Assembly: GCA_030123585.1 (NCBI GenBank) | Contig: CP126120.1 | Location: forward strand, 3,163,001-3,227,000 | Direction: 5' to 3' | DNA from: Rhodanobacteraceae bacterium | GTDB lineage: Bacteria; Pseudomonadota; Gammaproteobacteria; Xanthomonadales; Rhodanobacteraceae | Length of the DNA: 64,000 nucleotides | In this document: positions 38,432 through 52,291 of the stretch, in pieces | How the letters are laid out: each line of letters begins with the position of its first letter | Position numbering within the stretch: the stretch's first letter is position 1 | Translations under genes and position numbers: made by a program | The notes under the pieces: model-generated | What the model saw: the letters and a program-made list of their open reading frames with translations, nothing else | What the model was told of the DNA's origin: nothing | The model's database searches: none

Positions 38432-39249
38432 TGGCTGGCATTGTCGGCGAGTTCCGGGGCCGCCTGCAAGCCTGCGGTATCCACGTGGCGCGCCAGCGCG
38501 ACGTAGCCTTGCGGCGCGACGTTTTCCGCGCGCGCGCGCGGATCGATGCCCGCCGTACGAATCGCCTCGGCGTCGAGCAGCCCGCGCAATGCGTTGGCGA
38601 GCGTCTTGCGGCGCTGGTTGAACGCGGCGCGCACCACCGCGTCGATCGCGCGCGTGAGCGCGGGATCGGGGCGCTCGGCCGGCGGCAACGGAATCAGCCG
38701 CACCACCGCCGAATCCACTTTCGGCGGCGGCCGGAACGCGCCGGGCGCGACGCGCAGCAGCGGTTCGACCCTGCACGCGAGTTGCAGCATCGCCGACAAA
38801 CGTCCGTACACCTTGCCGCCGGGCGCCGCGGCCATCCGGTCCACCACTTCCTTCTGCAGCATGAAGTGCATGTCGGCGATCGCGCCGGCGTGCGCGAGGC
38901 AGTGGAACAGGATCGGGCTGGAAACGTAATAGGGCAGGTTGCCGGCGAGGCGCAGCTTGCCGCTGCCTGCCAGCGTGGTCAGGTCGACCTTCAGCACGTC
39001 GGCGTGGATCACTTCGAGTTCGCCGATACCGGCAGCGCGCGCGCGCAGCGGTTCGATCAACTCGCGATCGAGTTCGATCGCGGTGAGATGTCTCGCGGCG
39101 CGCAGCAGCGGCAGCGTGAGCGCGCCTTCGCCAGGACCGATCTCGACGATGCGGTCAGCGGCCCTGGGCGCGATCGCGGCGACGATGCGTTCGATCACGC
39201 CGCGTTCGTGCAGAAAGTGCTGGCCGAAATGTTTCTTGGGGCGCGACAT
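38428..39249 (-). CDS. rsmA: 16S rRNA dimethyladenosine transferase
   Basis: Dimethylates A1518 and A1519 of 16S rRNA. 273 residues with FGQHFLHERGVIERIV, SAM motif I VEIGPGEGALTLPLL and the catalytic NLPYYVSSPI (NLPY). The C-terminal helical domain has FNQRRKTLANAL. A longer reading frame extends upstream of the ATG at 39249 but crosses the pdxA gene in another frame and is not coding. Overlaps apaG by 4 nt downstream. Confidence 0.97.
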   Translation of the reverse strand: MSRPKKHFGQHFLHERGVIERIVAAIAPRAADRIVEIGPGEGALTLPLLRAARHLTAIELDRELIEPLRARAAGIGELEVIHADVLKVDLTTLAGSGKLRLAGNLPYYVSSPILFHCLAHAGAIADMHFMLQKEVVDRMAAAPGGKVYGRLSAMLQLACRVEPLLRVAPGAFRPPPKVDSAVVRLIPLPPAERPDPALTRAIDAVVRAAFNQRRKTLANALRGLLDAEAIRTAGIDPRARAENVAPQGYVALARHVDTAGLQAAPELADNASQ

Positions 39250-39317
39250 GGGGGAATGGGGATGGGTAGTGGGGGCGCAACACTGGAGGCTTGATGCGGA
39301 TTGGCTGTGCGCCCCCG

Positions 39318-40352
39318 CTACCCGTCCCCCATCTCCCTTGCGCGCAGCGCGAGTCGCAACGCCATCTCCGCCGCGGCGATCATGCTGGACGGATCGGCGC
39401 GTCCCGTGCCCGCGAGGTCGAGCGCGGTGCCGTGGTCGACCGAGGTGCGCACGAACGGCAAGCCCAGCGTGATGTTGACGGTGCGGTCGAACGCTTCCGA
39501 TTTCAGCACCGGCAGCGCCTGGTCGTGGTACATCGCGAGCACGGCGTCGTAGCGTTCGCGCATCGCCGGCACGAACGCGGTGTCGGCCGGAAGAGGCCCG
39601 ATCAGATTCATGCCTTCGCCGCGCAGCGCGTCCAGCGCTGGAATGATCGTGTCGATTTCCTCGCGGCCGAGGTGCCCGCCTTCGCCCGCGTGTGGATTCA
39701 GGCCCAGCACGGCGACACGCGGTGCGGCGATCCCGAATTTCGCGGTCAGCTCCGCGTGCACGATGCGCAAGCTGCGGGTGAGCGACGCGTGGGTGATCGC
39801 GGCGGGCACGTCGCGCAAGGGCAGGTGCGTGGTGGCCAGCGCGACGCGCAACTCCGTCGAAGCCAGCATCATCACCACGTCGCAGCCGGCGCGTTGCGAG
39901 AACAGTTCGGTATGGCCGGTGAAGGGTTCGCCGGCGTCGTTGATCACCGATTTCTGCACCGGCGCCGTGACCACGCCGTCGAATTCGCCGTCGAGGCAGC
40001 CGTCGGTGGCGCGCGCGAGCATGTTGAGGACATGGAAGGCGTTGCGCGGATCGGGCTTGCCCGGCACCACTTCGGCGCGCAAGGGCACGTCCAGCACGCG
40101 CAGGGTTCCCGCCGCGCGCAGCGTGCGCGGTTGGCCATCGTAGGGTTCGATCTTCAGCGCGATGCCGCAGCAATGCGCGGTGTTCTCAAGCAGTCGCGTG
40201 TTGCCGATCGCGACGAGGTCGGCCGCGAGCGGCGTCGCGGCAAGCCGCGCAACCAGTTCCGGTCCGATGCCCGCGGGCTCGCCGCAGGTGACGGCGAGCC
40301 GCGGAAACGGGTTCGGCCGGTGCAAGCCGGCCGCGGCCGGCTCGGGGTTCAT
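39318..40352 (-). CDS. pdxA: 4-hydroxythreonine-4-phosphate dehydrogenase
   Basis: NAD-dependent step of pyridoxal phosphate synthesis by the DXP pathway. 344 residues with VTCGEPAGIGPEL, TAPVQKSVIN, the metal histidines in GHTELF, GLNPHAGEGG and MYHDQALPVLK. The ATG overlaps the surA stop by 4 nt, the usual surA-pdxA coupling. Confidence 0.96.
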   Translation of the reverse strand: MNPEPAAAGLHRPNPFPRLAVTCGEPAGIGPELVARLAATPLAADLVAIGNTRLLENTAHCCGIALKIEPYDGQPRTLRAAGTLRVLDVPLRAEVVPGKPDPRNAFHVLNMLARATDGCLDGEFDGVVTAPVQKSVINDAGEPFTGHTELFSQRAGCDVVMMLASTELRVALATTHLPLRDVPAAITHASLTRSLRIVHAELTAKFGIAAPRVAVLGLNPHAGEGGHLGREEIDTIIPALDALRGEGMNLIGPLPADTAFVPAMRERYDAVLAMYHDQALPVLKSEAFDRTVNITLGLPFVRTSVDHGTALDLAGTGRADPSSMIAAAEMALRLALRAREMGDG

Positions 40353-41752
40353 TGCATGCCGCCGCCGGCGACGCTCGAGTCGTCGGCCAGTTCCGGCACG
40401 CGGATGCTGATGTAAGCCGAGGATTCGAGATCGCGCAGGAATTGTTCATACGCCTGCTGGCCCTTGCGCGCGGCGATGGCCTGGCGCGCCTGTTCGCGTT
40501 CGATGTCGCGGGTCTTGTCGGCCTGGCGGGTGCCGAGCAGCTTGACGATGTGCCACGATCCGTCCGGGCTCTCGAACGGCTGGGTGACCTGGTTGGGCTG
40601 CATCCCGGCGATCAGCTTGCCGACTTCGCTGCCCCAGTCGCCCTGCATGAACCAGCCCATGTCGCCGCCGGCGTTCGCCGTGGTCGGATCGTCGGAGTAT
40701 TGCTTGGCGAGCGCCGCGAAGTCGGCGTGGCCGGACACGATCTCCTGGTACAGCTTCTCGATCTTGTCCTTGGCGCCTTGTTCGCTCAGCACCGCGGTGG
40801 GTTTGATCATCAGGTGCAGCGCGTGGTATTCGGTGACGATCTGCTTGGTGTCGGGCGTGCGCTTGCCTTCGAGTTTCAGGATGGTGAAGCCCGACGCATC
40901 GCGCAACGGCTCGGTGTAGCCGCCTTCCGGCAGGGAGTTCACGATCTGCTGCACCGCCGGCGGCAGTTCGTCCACGCGCCGCCAGCCGAGGTCGCCGCCG
41001 TCCAGCGCCTCGGGCGCGCTGGAATCGCTGACCGCGAGCGCGGCGAAGCTCTTGCCGGCCTTCAATTCGCTTTCGATCTTGTCGGCCTTGGCCTGCGCCG
41101 CCGCGATCTGCTTGGCATCGGCGCCCTCGGGCAGGCCGACGAGGATGCGCGCCAGGTGCACCTCGCCCTGCTTGAAGGCGGGGCTGGCGATGAGGTTGTC
41201 GATTTCCGCGTCCGATACCTGCGCGTTCGACTGCATCACCTGCTGCTGCACCGCGCGCACCAGCAACTGGTCGCGCAACTGCTGGCGGAACGAGGCGTAG
41301 TCGACGCCTTCCTGCTGCATCGCCGCCTGCATCTGCGGCACGGTCATCTTGTTCTGCTGGGCGATGTTGGCGACCGCGGCATCGACCTGGTCGTCGGAAA
41401 CGCGCACGCCGTTGTCGCGCGCCTTCTGGACCAGCAACTGGTTGAGGATCAGGCGCTGCAGCACCTGTTTTTCCAGCACGTTCTGCGGCGGCAGCTTGCC
41501 GCCCGAGGCCTGGATCTGGTGCGCCACCGTGGCCATGGTCTGGTCGAGCTGGCTTTGCAGGATCACGCCGTCGTTCACCACCGCGATGATCCGGTCCAGC
41601 GGCTGCGGCTGGTTCGAGACCAGCGAAGGCAGCGACGACGGGGCGCCGCTGGTCGGCGGCGTGTTCGGGTTCAGCAGCTGCGCGAACGCGGGCAGCGCGA
41701 ACGCGCAGCTTGCGAGCGCGAGGGCCAGGCGGGCGAGGCGGGATCGGTTCAT
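40349..41752 (-). CDS. surA: Periplasmic chaperone SurA
   Basis: 467 residues: signal peptide (MNRSRLARLALALASCAFA, likely cleaved after LPAFA), N-terminal chaperone domain beginning PLDRIIAVVNDGVILQSQLD, then two parvulin PPIase domains (about residues 190-290 and 300-400), and a C-terminal helix. SurA escorts outer-membrane proteins, including LptD, across the periplasm; lptD is directly upstream. ATG at 41752 is used; a GTG three codons earlier is possible. The 235 nt before it hold a dispersed repeat. Confidence 0.95.
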   Translation of the reverse strand: MNRSRLARLALALASCAFALPAFAQLLNPNTPPTSGAPSSLPSLVSNQPQPLDRIIAVVNDGVILQSQLDQTMATVAHQIQASGGKLPPQNVLEKQVLQRLILNQLLVQKARDNGVRVSDDQVDAAVANIAQQNKMTVPQMQAAMQQEGVDYASFRQQLRDQLLVRAVQQQVMQSNAQVSDAEIDNLIASPAFKQGEVHLARILVGLPEGADAKQIAAAQAKADKIESELKAGKSFAALAVSDSSAPEALDGGDLGWRRVDELPPAVQQIVNSLPEGGYTEPLRDASGFTILKLEGKRTPDTKQIVTEYHALHLMIKPTAVLSEQGAKDKIEKLYQEIVSGHADFAALAKQYSDDPTTANAGGDMGWFMQGDWGSEVGKLIAGMQPNQVTQPFESPDGSWHIVKLLGTRQADKTRDIEREQARQAIAARKGQQAYEQFLRDLESSAYISIRVPELADDSSVAGGGMQ

Positions 41753-41876
41753 GGAAATCACGGGCGTTGGATTCGATGGCGGCTCGCCCGACCGCGGACG
41801 ATCGGGAAGCCGGATGCTTGGACAGCGGCGGCTGCCGAAAAGTTGTGTTGATGGAAGCCGGAGGCAGATTGATCGA

Positions 41877-41994
41877 AGCAGCTGTTGTGGAAAGTCGGTC
41901 CAGGGATGGACGTTCTGGTGTCTGTGACTTGGCGGACACGCTTATCCCGGATCCGTCCAAGCGTGGCGATCATGGACGATCGCACAACTATTGG
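41877..41994 (+). repeat. Two-hairpin dispersed repeat, copy A
   Basis: Starts AGCAGCTGTTGTGGAAAGTC and ends ACTATTGG. Hairpin 1 is GTCC-AGGGAT-GGAC (41898-41911), hairpin 2 GCGATC-ATGGAC-GATCGC (41966-41983). CGTTCTGGTG follows hairpin 1 as in the other copies. It lies antisense to the lptD-surA transcript, and its end covers the last two lptD codons and the stop. Confidence 0.7.
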
Positions 41995-44261
41995 TAGCCA
42001 AGGATAGCATTCTGCAGGAACGATCCGGCCTTCTGGCCGTACGAGCCGACGCCCTTGAACTGGATTTCGAACATGATGGCGTTGTTGGAATCGCCCTGGT
42101 AGTCGTAGACGTAGTGGCGGCTCAGCACGCGGATCGCCGTGCAGCAACTGTCCCACTCGACGCCGGCGAAGGCATCGACGGCGCGCCGGTCGCGCAGCGA
42201 ATAGGTGTAGCCTCCGACCAGCTTCCAGGCCGCGCCGACCGGGATTTCCGCCGACACGTCGGCCTGTTCCAGCAGGTCGCGGCGGTAGCGGTAGTCGAAG
42301 TTGACGATGCCGTCGCCCCACAGGCGGCGTTGCAGGCCGACGGTGGAAACGTCGGTCTCTTGGGTATTCGGGTTCCACTGCTGCGAAGTGGTCAGGCGCC
42401 AGTTGTCGCTGAGCGCGACGGTGAGGTTGGCGACGTAGTTGGAACCCGAATAATCCACCGCCTTGCCGCCCGGGTACAGCGTCACCTTCTGCGGATCGAA
42501 ATAGCGGATCTGGCCGATGCTGGCGGACAGCTTCTCCACGCCGTCCTGGTCGAGGAAGCGCGTAGTCAGCGCCAGCGACAGGTCGTTGGCGTTCATCTGG
42601 CGGTCGGCGCCGCTGAAGCTGTTGGTGGTGAACAGTTGCCAGAAATCGAAGGTCAGCGGCTGGGTGTCGAACAGCGGGATGTCGTCCTGGTTGCGGTAGG
42701 GCACGCGCAGGTAATACACGCGCGGCTCCAGCGTCTGGGTGTAGTCGCTGCCGAACAGGTGCGCGTCGCGTTCGAAGATCAACCCGGCATCCACGTCGAA
42801 GATCGGCGTGGTGCGCGTGGGATGGGTGGGATCGCCCGGCGCGACCGGCTGCGGCAGGTTGTACGCGGTGTAGCGCACGCCGACTTCCGGCCGCAGGAAC
42901 CACGCCGCGCCCTGCAACGGCCAGGCGAGGTAGGGATAGAAATCGAAACGCTCGCCGCCGATCGCTTCCGGCTTCACGAAGCGCACCGCTTCGGCGTTGA
43001 CGCCCCATTCCGGTCCGCCCGGTCCGCCGATCGGACGGTCGGCGTTGAAGAACAGCCGCGGCAGCCTACGATAGGGCGCCGCGGTATCGGGCACGCCGGG
43101 CGTCACGATCTGGTACCAGTCGGCGCCGACGCCGGCGTTCCACCAGTCGGTCGATTTGCTGACGTAGGACGACGAGCCCAGCAGCGTCACGGTCGAGGTC
43201 GTGAGGTTCTGGCCGAAGTCCTGGAACCATTCCTTGTCGCTGGCGTGCGCGATCGAGGTGTTCCACTGCAGGTTCCACGGCAGGGCGGTCTGGTTGGAGA
43301 ACGTCAGGTAGCCGCGATTGCGGCCCGCGGTCTTGTCGTGCGGCATGTAGTCGAGGTCGATCTCGCCCTTGCTGCTGGCGGTGAGCCAGCGGAACTGGCT
43401 GTCCAGCATCCCGCCGCGGTCGGCGTACCACGCCGGCGTGAAGGTGGCGTCGTAGTTGGGCGCGATGTTCCAGTAGTACGGGATCGCCACCATGAACCCG
43501 GCGCGGCCGCGCTTGCCGAACGACGGATACAGGAATCCGCTCTGGCGCTGGTTGTCGATCGGGAAACTCATCCAGGGCAGCCACAGGAACGGCACGCCCT
43601 TGATGCGCATGGTCACGTCACGCGCGTAGCCGCGGCCCTGGTTCTCGTCCATCGTCATCGTCCTGGCGCGGATTTCCCACACCCGGCGGTCGAGGTCGCA
43701 AGTCGAGTAGGTGACCCACTGGAACTTGCTGTGGTTCGGGTCCAGCACCACGGCCTGCGTCGCCGTGCCGTTGCCGCGCGAAGTCAGCAACTGGTACTGC
43801 ACGTGGTCGGCGACGCCGTATTCGGGATCGGTGGTGCCCTTCATGTTGTCGGCGGAGAACAACATGCCGCTGTCCTGATAACGCACATTGCCTTCGGCGT
43901 CGTAGGCGGTGGTGTCGGCGTTGTAGGTGAGGTCGTCCGCGCGCAGCAACTGGTCGAGGCGCTGCAGCGAGGTGTGGCCGGAGAGATGGAACAGGTTGCT
44001 GTCCGGGCTGCTGAACTTGTCGCCGTACACCTGCGCGGGGCTGGCTTCGCGATTGCCCTCGGTCGGCAGGCCGGGCACGTAGAAATTCAGCAGGTCGTTC
44101 TTCTTGCACAGCGCGAAGTCGTTCTTCACCACCGGGCAGGCGAATGCGCCGAGCGGGCAGACGTTCGCGCCCGATTGCGCCGCGGCCATGCCGGGCGCGG
44201 CCGCCAGCGCGATCGCAAACGCGAGGGTGCGCGGGGTCAGCGGCTTCGTTCGGCGCGGCAC
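41988..44261 (-). CDS. lptD: LPS-assembly protein LptD
   Basis: Outer-membrane translocon that, with LptE, inserts LPS into the outer leaflet. 757 residues: signal peptide (LAFAIALAAAPGMAAAQ), N-terminal beta-jellyroll of the OstA type, then a 26-strand barrel ending FEIQFKGVGSYGQKAGSFL. The disulfide cysteines are visible: an N-terminal group (VCPLGAFACPVV, ALCKK) and the adjacent pair in WDSCCTAIR. I start at GTG 44261, which has GAGGA 7 nt upstream; an in-frame GTG at 44306 lies next to a -10-like TAGCTT and is unlikely. First gene of the surA-pdxA-rsmA-apaG-apaH operon. Confidence 0.95.
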   Translation of the reverse strand: MPRRTKPLTPRTLAFAIALAAAPGMAAAQSGANVCPLGAFACPVVKNDFALCKKNDLLNFYVPGLPTEGNREASPAQVYGDKFSSPDSNLFHLSGHTSLQRLDQLLRADDLTYNADTTAYDAEGNVRYQDSGMLFSADNMKGTTDPEYGVADHVQYQLLTSRGNGTATQAVVLDPNHSKFQWVTYSTCDLDRRVWEIRARTMTMDENQGRGYARDVTMRIKGVPFLWLPWMSFPIDNQRQSGFLYPSFGKRGRAGFMVAIPYYWNIAPNYDATFTPAWYADRGGMLDSQFRWLTASSKGEIDLDYMPHDKTAGRNRGYLTFSNQTALPWNLQWNTSIAHASDKEWFQDFGQNLTTSTVTLLGSSSYVSKSTDWWNAGVGADWYQIVTPGVPDTAAPYRRLPRLFFNADRPIGGPGGPEWGVNAEAVRFVKPEAIGGERFDFYPYLAWPLQGAAWFLRPEVGVRYTAYNLPQPVAPGDPTHPTRTTPIFDVDAGLIFERDAHLFGSDYTQTLEPRVYYLRVPYRNQDDIPLFDTQPLTFDFWQLFTTNSFSGADRQMNANDLSLALTTRFLDQDGVEKLSASIGQIRYFDPQKVTLYPGGKAVDYSGSNYVANLTVALSDNWRLTTSQQWNPNTQETDVSTVGLQRRLWGDGIVNFDYRYRRDLLEQADVSAEIPVGAAWKLVGGYTYSLRDRRAVDAFAGVEWDSCCTAIRVLSRHYVYDYQGDSNNAIMFEIQFKGVGSYGQKAGSFLQNAILGYQ

Positions 44262-44336
44262 GGAGCGTCCTCGAGAAAATAACCCGCGTAAGCTAGCAGA
44301 ACGCACCCGTCCTGTTGAAATGGACGGCTGCGCGGT

Positions 44337-46154
44337 TCAGGCTGCCCGCGCCGTTCCCAGCGGCGCGCAGCGCGCGTCCAGCCATGCGCGGTCGAGGAGG
44401 TCGTCGAGCAGCGGCGCGAGGCGTTCGCACACCGTCGCGTGATAGCCGTCCAGCCACGCGATTTCGCCGGCGTCGAGCAGCGACGGGTCCAGCAGGCGGG
44501 TGTCGATCGGGCACAGCGTCAGCGTTTCGAACGCGAGGAATTCGCCGAACTCGCCGTCGCCGGCGGGAATCGTCGCAGCCAGGTTCTCGATGCGCACGCC
44601 GTGGCGGCCGGGCTTGTAGATGCCGGGTTCGATCGAGGTGATCATGCCGACGTCCATGGGTTCCAGGTGCTGCGCCGAACGCGGCGGCCGGATCGACTGC
44701 GGCCCTTCGTGGACGTTGAGGCAGTAGCCGACGCCGTGGCCGGTGCCGTGCCCGTAGTCGATCCCGGCGGACCAGATCGGCGCGCGCGCCAACGCATCGA
44801 GTTGCTGGCCCGACGTGCCGCGCGGGAATTTCGCGCGCGACAGCGCGATCACGCCCTTCAGCACCAGCGTCACGTCGCGGCGCTGTTCGGGCGTGGTGTC
44901 GCCCAGCGCCCACATCCGGGTGATGTCGGTGGTGCCGCCGAGGTATTGCGCGCCGGAATCGATCAGCAGCATCCCGCGCGGTTTCAATTCGGCGTGCGAT
45001 TCGGGCGTGGCGGAATAGTGCGGCAGCGCGGCGTTGGCCTGGTAGCCCGCGATGGTGGAGAAACTTTCGCTGACGAAGCCGGGCTGCTGCGCGCGCAGTT
45101 CGCGCAGCTTGGCGTCCACGTCGAGTTCGGTGAGGCGCTTGCCTTGCCTCAGCGATTGCTCCAGCCAGCGCGCGCCGCGCACCAGCGCCACCCCGTCGCG
45201 GCGCATCGCCTCGCGCACGTGCTCCAGTTCCCTGCCGCTCTTGCGCGCCTTGGCCGCGCCGATCGGACCGGGCGCCTCGATCCGCGCGACGTGCCGCGGA
45301 ATCGCGTGCGCCAGCGCGGCCGAAACCTGCGCGGGCGCCAGCAGCAGCCTGGCGTTTTGCGGCAGTTTCGCCAGCGCGTCGGCGGCGGCGGCGTAGGGCG
45401 CGAGCCGGATGCCGTCGGCCGCGAGCGTGGTTTGCAGCGCATCGTCGAGCTTGGCCGCTTCGACGAACAGCGTCGCGCCGCCCGCGTCGATCAGCAGATG
45501 CGCGAGAAACACCGGGTTGTATTCGACGTCGCTGCCGCGCAGGTTCAGCACCCATGCGATTTCGTCCAGCGCCGACACGAAGTGGTGGGTCGCGCCGGCT
45601 TCGCGCATGGCCTCACGTACGCCGCCCAGCTTCTCGAAACGGCTCCGGATCGCGTATCTGAGCGGGTGCTCGTAGATCGGCGCGTACGGCAGCGACGGAC
45701 GATCGCTCCAGATCAGCGCCGGCAGGTCGTCTTCGACCAGTTCCGCGCCGCAGCGCGCCAATTGTTGGCGCAGGCTGCGCTGCGACGCCAGCGAGAGCAT
45801 GTCGGCGGCGCACGCGACCTTGTCGCCCCGGCCCACGCGCGTGCCCAGCCATGCGACGTGTTCGGGCATGTGCGGCACATTCAATTTCACCAGTTCGACG
45901 CCGCTGCCCGCGAGCTGGCGCTCGGCCTGCGAGAAGTAGCGCGAGTCGGTCCACAGGCCCGCGAAATCCGGCGTCACCACCAGCGTGCCTGCCGAGCCGG
46001 TGAAACCCGACAGCCATTTGCGCGCGGTCCAGTGCGCGGGCAGGTATTCGGACAGGTGCGGATCGGCGGTGGGCACGATGCAGGCGGCGACGCCGCGTTG
46101 CTGCATCACTTCGCGCAGCGCGGCGATGCGTTCGGGGATGGTGGCGAGGGTCAT
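44337..46154 (-). CDS. Xaa-Pro aminopeptidase, M24B family
   Basis: 605 residues, the long three-domain form: two creatinase-like N-terminal domains (RKWLSGFTGSAGTLVV, VLNLRGSDVEYNPVF) and a C-terminal pita-bread metallopeptidase. Metal ligands are seen in LLIDSGAQYLGGTTDITR (two Asp), GTGHGVG (His), SIEPGIY (Glu) and RIENLA (Glu). It removes N-terminal residues preceding proline; two-metal (Mn-type) enzyme in the cytoplasm. ATG at 46154 chosen; an upstream in-frame start at 46196 adds unrelated residues. Divergent from pyrG. Confidence 0.94.
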   Translation of the reverse strand: MTLATIPERIAALREVMQQRGVAACIVPTADPHLSEYLPAHWTARKWLSGFTGSAGTLVVTPDFAGLWTDSRYFSQAERQLAGSGVELVKLNVPHMPEHVAWLGTRVGRGDKVACAADMLSLASQRSLRQQLARCGAELVEDDLPALIWSDRPSLPYAPIYEHPLRYAIRSRFEKLGGVREAMREAGATHHFVSALDEIAWVLNLRGSDVEYNPVFLAHLLIDAGGATLFVEAAKLDDALQTTLAADGIRLAPYAAAADALAKLPQNARLLLAPAQVSAALAHAIPRHVARIEAPGPIGAAKARKSGRELEHVREAMRRDGVALVRGARWLEQSLRQGKRLTELDVDAKLRELRAQQPGFVSESFSTIAGYQANAALPHYSATPESHAELKPRGMLLIDSGAQYLGGTTDITRMWALGDTTPEQRRDVTLVLKGVIALSRAKFPRGTSGQQLDALARAPIWSAGIDYGHGTGHGVGYCLNVHEGPQSIRPPRSAQHLEPMDVGMITSIEPGIYKPGRHGVRIENLAATIPAGDGEFGEFLAFETLTLCPIDTRLLDPSLLDAGEIAWLDGYHATVCERLAPLLDDLLDRAWLDARCAPLGTARAA

Positions 46155-46255
46155 TGCGGGGCATCCACGCTGAAAACACCATTGTCGCGAATCCATGCAC
46201 GCGGGGGAAATCCGCCTCGGGGTCGCGCGCGCGGAAACGTGCCGCTAGAATATGA

Positions 46256-48783
<2,528 letters not shown>

Positions 48784-48811
48784 TCAGCACCGAAGCTCAC
48801 TCAGTGCCGTG

Positions 48812-50341
<1,530 letters not shown>

Positions 50342-50365
50342 TCCCGCGCGTGTGAGGCGAGTCAC

Positions 50366-50722
50366 GTGCTCAAGTGGCTTGCACTAATCCTTATCGCGCT
50401 TTTGATCGGCCTGCAGATCAAGCTGTGGGTTGGCGACGGCGGCATGCGCGACCTGCGCGCGATCCGCGCGCGCGTGTCCGAGCAGCAGGCCGAGAACGCG
50501 AAACTGAAACAGCGCAACGACGCCCTGCACGCGGACGTGGAAGACCTGAAGCACGGGCAGGATGCGGTCGAAGCGCGCGCGCGATCGCAACTGGGCCTGA
50601 TCAAACCCGGCGAAGTGTTCTACCAGGTCGTCGGCACGCCGGCCGGCGCCGCGAGCAACGCGCCGCCGCCGGCGTCCACCGCTGCGCCGCCGTCCGTGCC
50701 CGCGCCGGCTTCGAGCAACTAA
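50366..50722 (+). CDS. ftsB: Cell division protein FtsB
   Basis: 118 residues: one N-terminal membrane helix (LKWLALILIALLIGLQIKLW), then a coiled coil (VSEQQAENAKLKQRNDALHADVEDL) ending in the family block EARARSQLGLIKPGEVFYQV, and a Pro/Ala-rich periplasmic tail of about 35 residues longer than in E. coli. Part of the FtsQLB septal complex. GTG start at 50366 with GAGG upstream. Position after eno is standard; ispD/ispF, often next, are absent and surE follows. Confidence 0.93.
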   Translation: MLKWLALILIALLIGLQIKLWVGDGGMRDLRAIRARVSEQQAENAKLKQRNDALHADVEDLKHGQDAVEARARSQLGLIKPGEVFYQVVGTPAGAASNAPPPASTAAPPSVPAPASSN

Positions 50723-50812
50723 TACCCAGCGTCGCGCCGGGTTGATCGGCTAAACTGGTTGTCTGCGCATGCGGCGCAAAATCTTTCTTGCATTTCGGGG
50801 TTCGAACGGGCG

Positions 50813-51607
50813 ATGCGGGTGTTGCTGAGCAATGACGATGGCGTGGACGCGCCCGGCATCCGCGTGCTTGCCGAGCACCTCGCGGAACTGGGCGAAGTGA
50901 CGGTAGTGGCGCCCGACCGCGACCGCTCCGGCGCCAGCAATTCCCTCACGCTCGACCAGCCGGTGCGCGTCGCGCATCTCGACGATGGCCGCTATCGCGT
51001 CGCCGGCACGCCCACCGATTGCGTACACCTCGCGCTGTCCGGGTTGCTGGACGACGAACCCGACATCGTGGTTTCGGGCATCAACAACTCCGCGAACCTT
51101 GGCGACGACGTGATCTATTCCGGCACCGTGTCGGCCGCGATGGAAGGGCGCTTCCTGGGCTTGCCCGCGATCGCGGTGTCGCTGGCCGGGCCGGGCGAGC
51201 ACCACGACGGCAACGGCCACCATTTCGATTCCGCCGCGCGCGCCGTCGCGCTGCTGATGCGGCGCCTGCTGGTCGATCCGCTGCCCGCCGACACCATCCT
51301 CAACGTCAACGTGCCCGACCGCGCGTGGAAGGAGATCGAAGGTTTCGAGGTGACGCGCCTCGGCAGCCGCCACCGCGCATCGCCGTGCATCGCGCAACGC
51401 GATCCACGCGGACGGACGGTGTGGTGGATCGGCGAGGCGGGCGATGCCGACGATGCCGGCCCCGGCACCGATTTCGATGCGGTGCGGCGCGGCTTCGTGT
51501 CGGTGACGCCGATCCACGTCGACCTCACCCGCTTCCAGGCGCTGGAGAAAGTGTCGAACTGGATCGGCGGATTGAGCGCCGAGATGCAGGGAGAGCAGGC
51601 CGCATGA
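50813..51607 (+). CDS. surE: 5'/3'-nucleotidase SurE
   Basis: 264 residues. The metal site is the N-terminal [18 protein letters not shown] (Asp-Asp), Ser in [13 protein letters not shown] and Asn in [19 protein letters not shown]. It dephosphorylates nucleoside monophosphates and short polyphosphates. A -10-like TAAACT is at 50751-50756. Overlaps pcm by 4 nt, the conserved surE-pcm stress-survival pair. Confidence 0.95.
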   Translation: MRVLLSNDDGVDAPGIRVLAEHLAELGEVTVVAPDRDRSGASNSLTLDQPVRVAHLDDGRYRVAGTPTDCVHLALSGLLDDEPDIVVSGINNSANLGDDVIYSGTVSAAMEGRFLGLPAIAVSLAGPGEHHDGNGHHFDSAARAVALLMRRLLVDPLPADTILNVNVPDRAWKEIEGFEVTRLGSRHRASPCIAQRDPRGRTVWWIGEAGDADDAGPGTDFDAVRRGFVSVTPIHVDLTRFQALEKVSNWIGGLSAEMQGEQAA

Positions 51608-52284
51608 ACACGTTGTACGGCGCCGCCGCCGCGTCCGCGCGCGGGCACGGGATGACCTCGCAACGTGCGCGCGACCGGCTGGTCGCGACGCTGCGCGCGG
51701 AAGGCATCAAGGATCCGCGCGTGCTGGACGTGATCCGCACCATGCCGCGGCATCTTTTCATCGACGAGGCGCTGGCGGCGCGCGCCTACGAGAACACCGC
51801 GCTGCCGATCGGGCTCGACCAGACCATCTCGCAACCGTGGGTGGTGGCGCGCATGACCGAACTGCTGATCGAGCACGGCGTGCCCAAGCGGGTGCTGGAA
51901 CTCGGCACCGGCTCCGGCTATCAGGCTGCGGTGCTGTCCGAACTGGTCGAGAGCGTATACACCGTCGAACGCATCGAGGAACTGCTGCGCAAGGCGCGGC
52001 GCCTGTTCCGCAGCATGAAGATCGAGAACATCCGCTCGCGCCACGACGACGGCCACATCGGCTGGCCGGCCGAAGCGCCGTTCGACGCGATCATCCTGAC
52101 CGCGGCGGGCGAATCGGTGCCGCGCGCCTTGCGCGAGCAACTCGCGGATGGCGGCGTGCTGGTCGCGCCGCTGGGGCCCGCCGGTTCCCAGCGCCTGACG
52201 CGCTTCCGGCGCGAGGGCGAGGTGTTGCACAAGGAAGAACTGGAGCCGGTCAGTTTCGTGCCGTTGTTGGGCGGTATCGGATGA
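51604..52284 (+). CDS. pcm: Protein-L-isoaspartate O-methyltransferase
   Basis: Repairs isoaspartyl residues in aged proteins using SAM. 226 residues: [23 protein letters not shown], the substrate loop [15 protein letters not shown] and motif [19 protein letters not shown]. Coupled to surE; note that an isoaspartyl dipeptidase is encoded separately at 26441, so both repair and degradation of isoaspartate are covered in this window. Confidence 0.96.
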   Translation: MNTLYGAAAASARGHGMTSQRARDRLVATLRAEGIKDPRVLDVIRTMPRHLFIDEALAARAYENTALPIGLDQTISQPWVVARMTELLIEHGVPKRVLELGTGSGYQAAVLSELVESVYTVERIEELLRKARRLFRSMKIENIRSRHDDGHIGWPAEAPFDAIILTAAGESVPRALREQLADGGVLVAPLGPAGSQRLTRFRREGEVLHKEELEPVSFVPLLGGIG

Positions 52285-52291
52285 CCGCCTG

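Noticed and set aside
39250..40173. Upstream extension of the rsmA reading frame
   Set aside because: It overlaps pdxA in another frame; the rsmA family N-terminus starts at the ATG at 39249.
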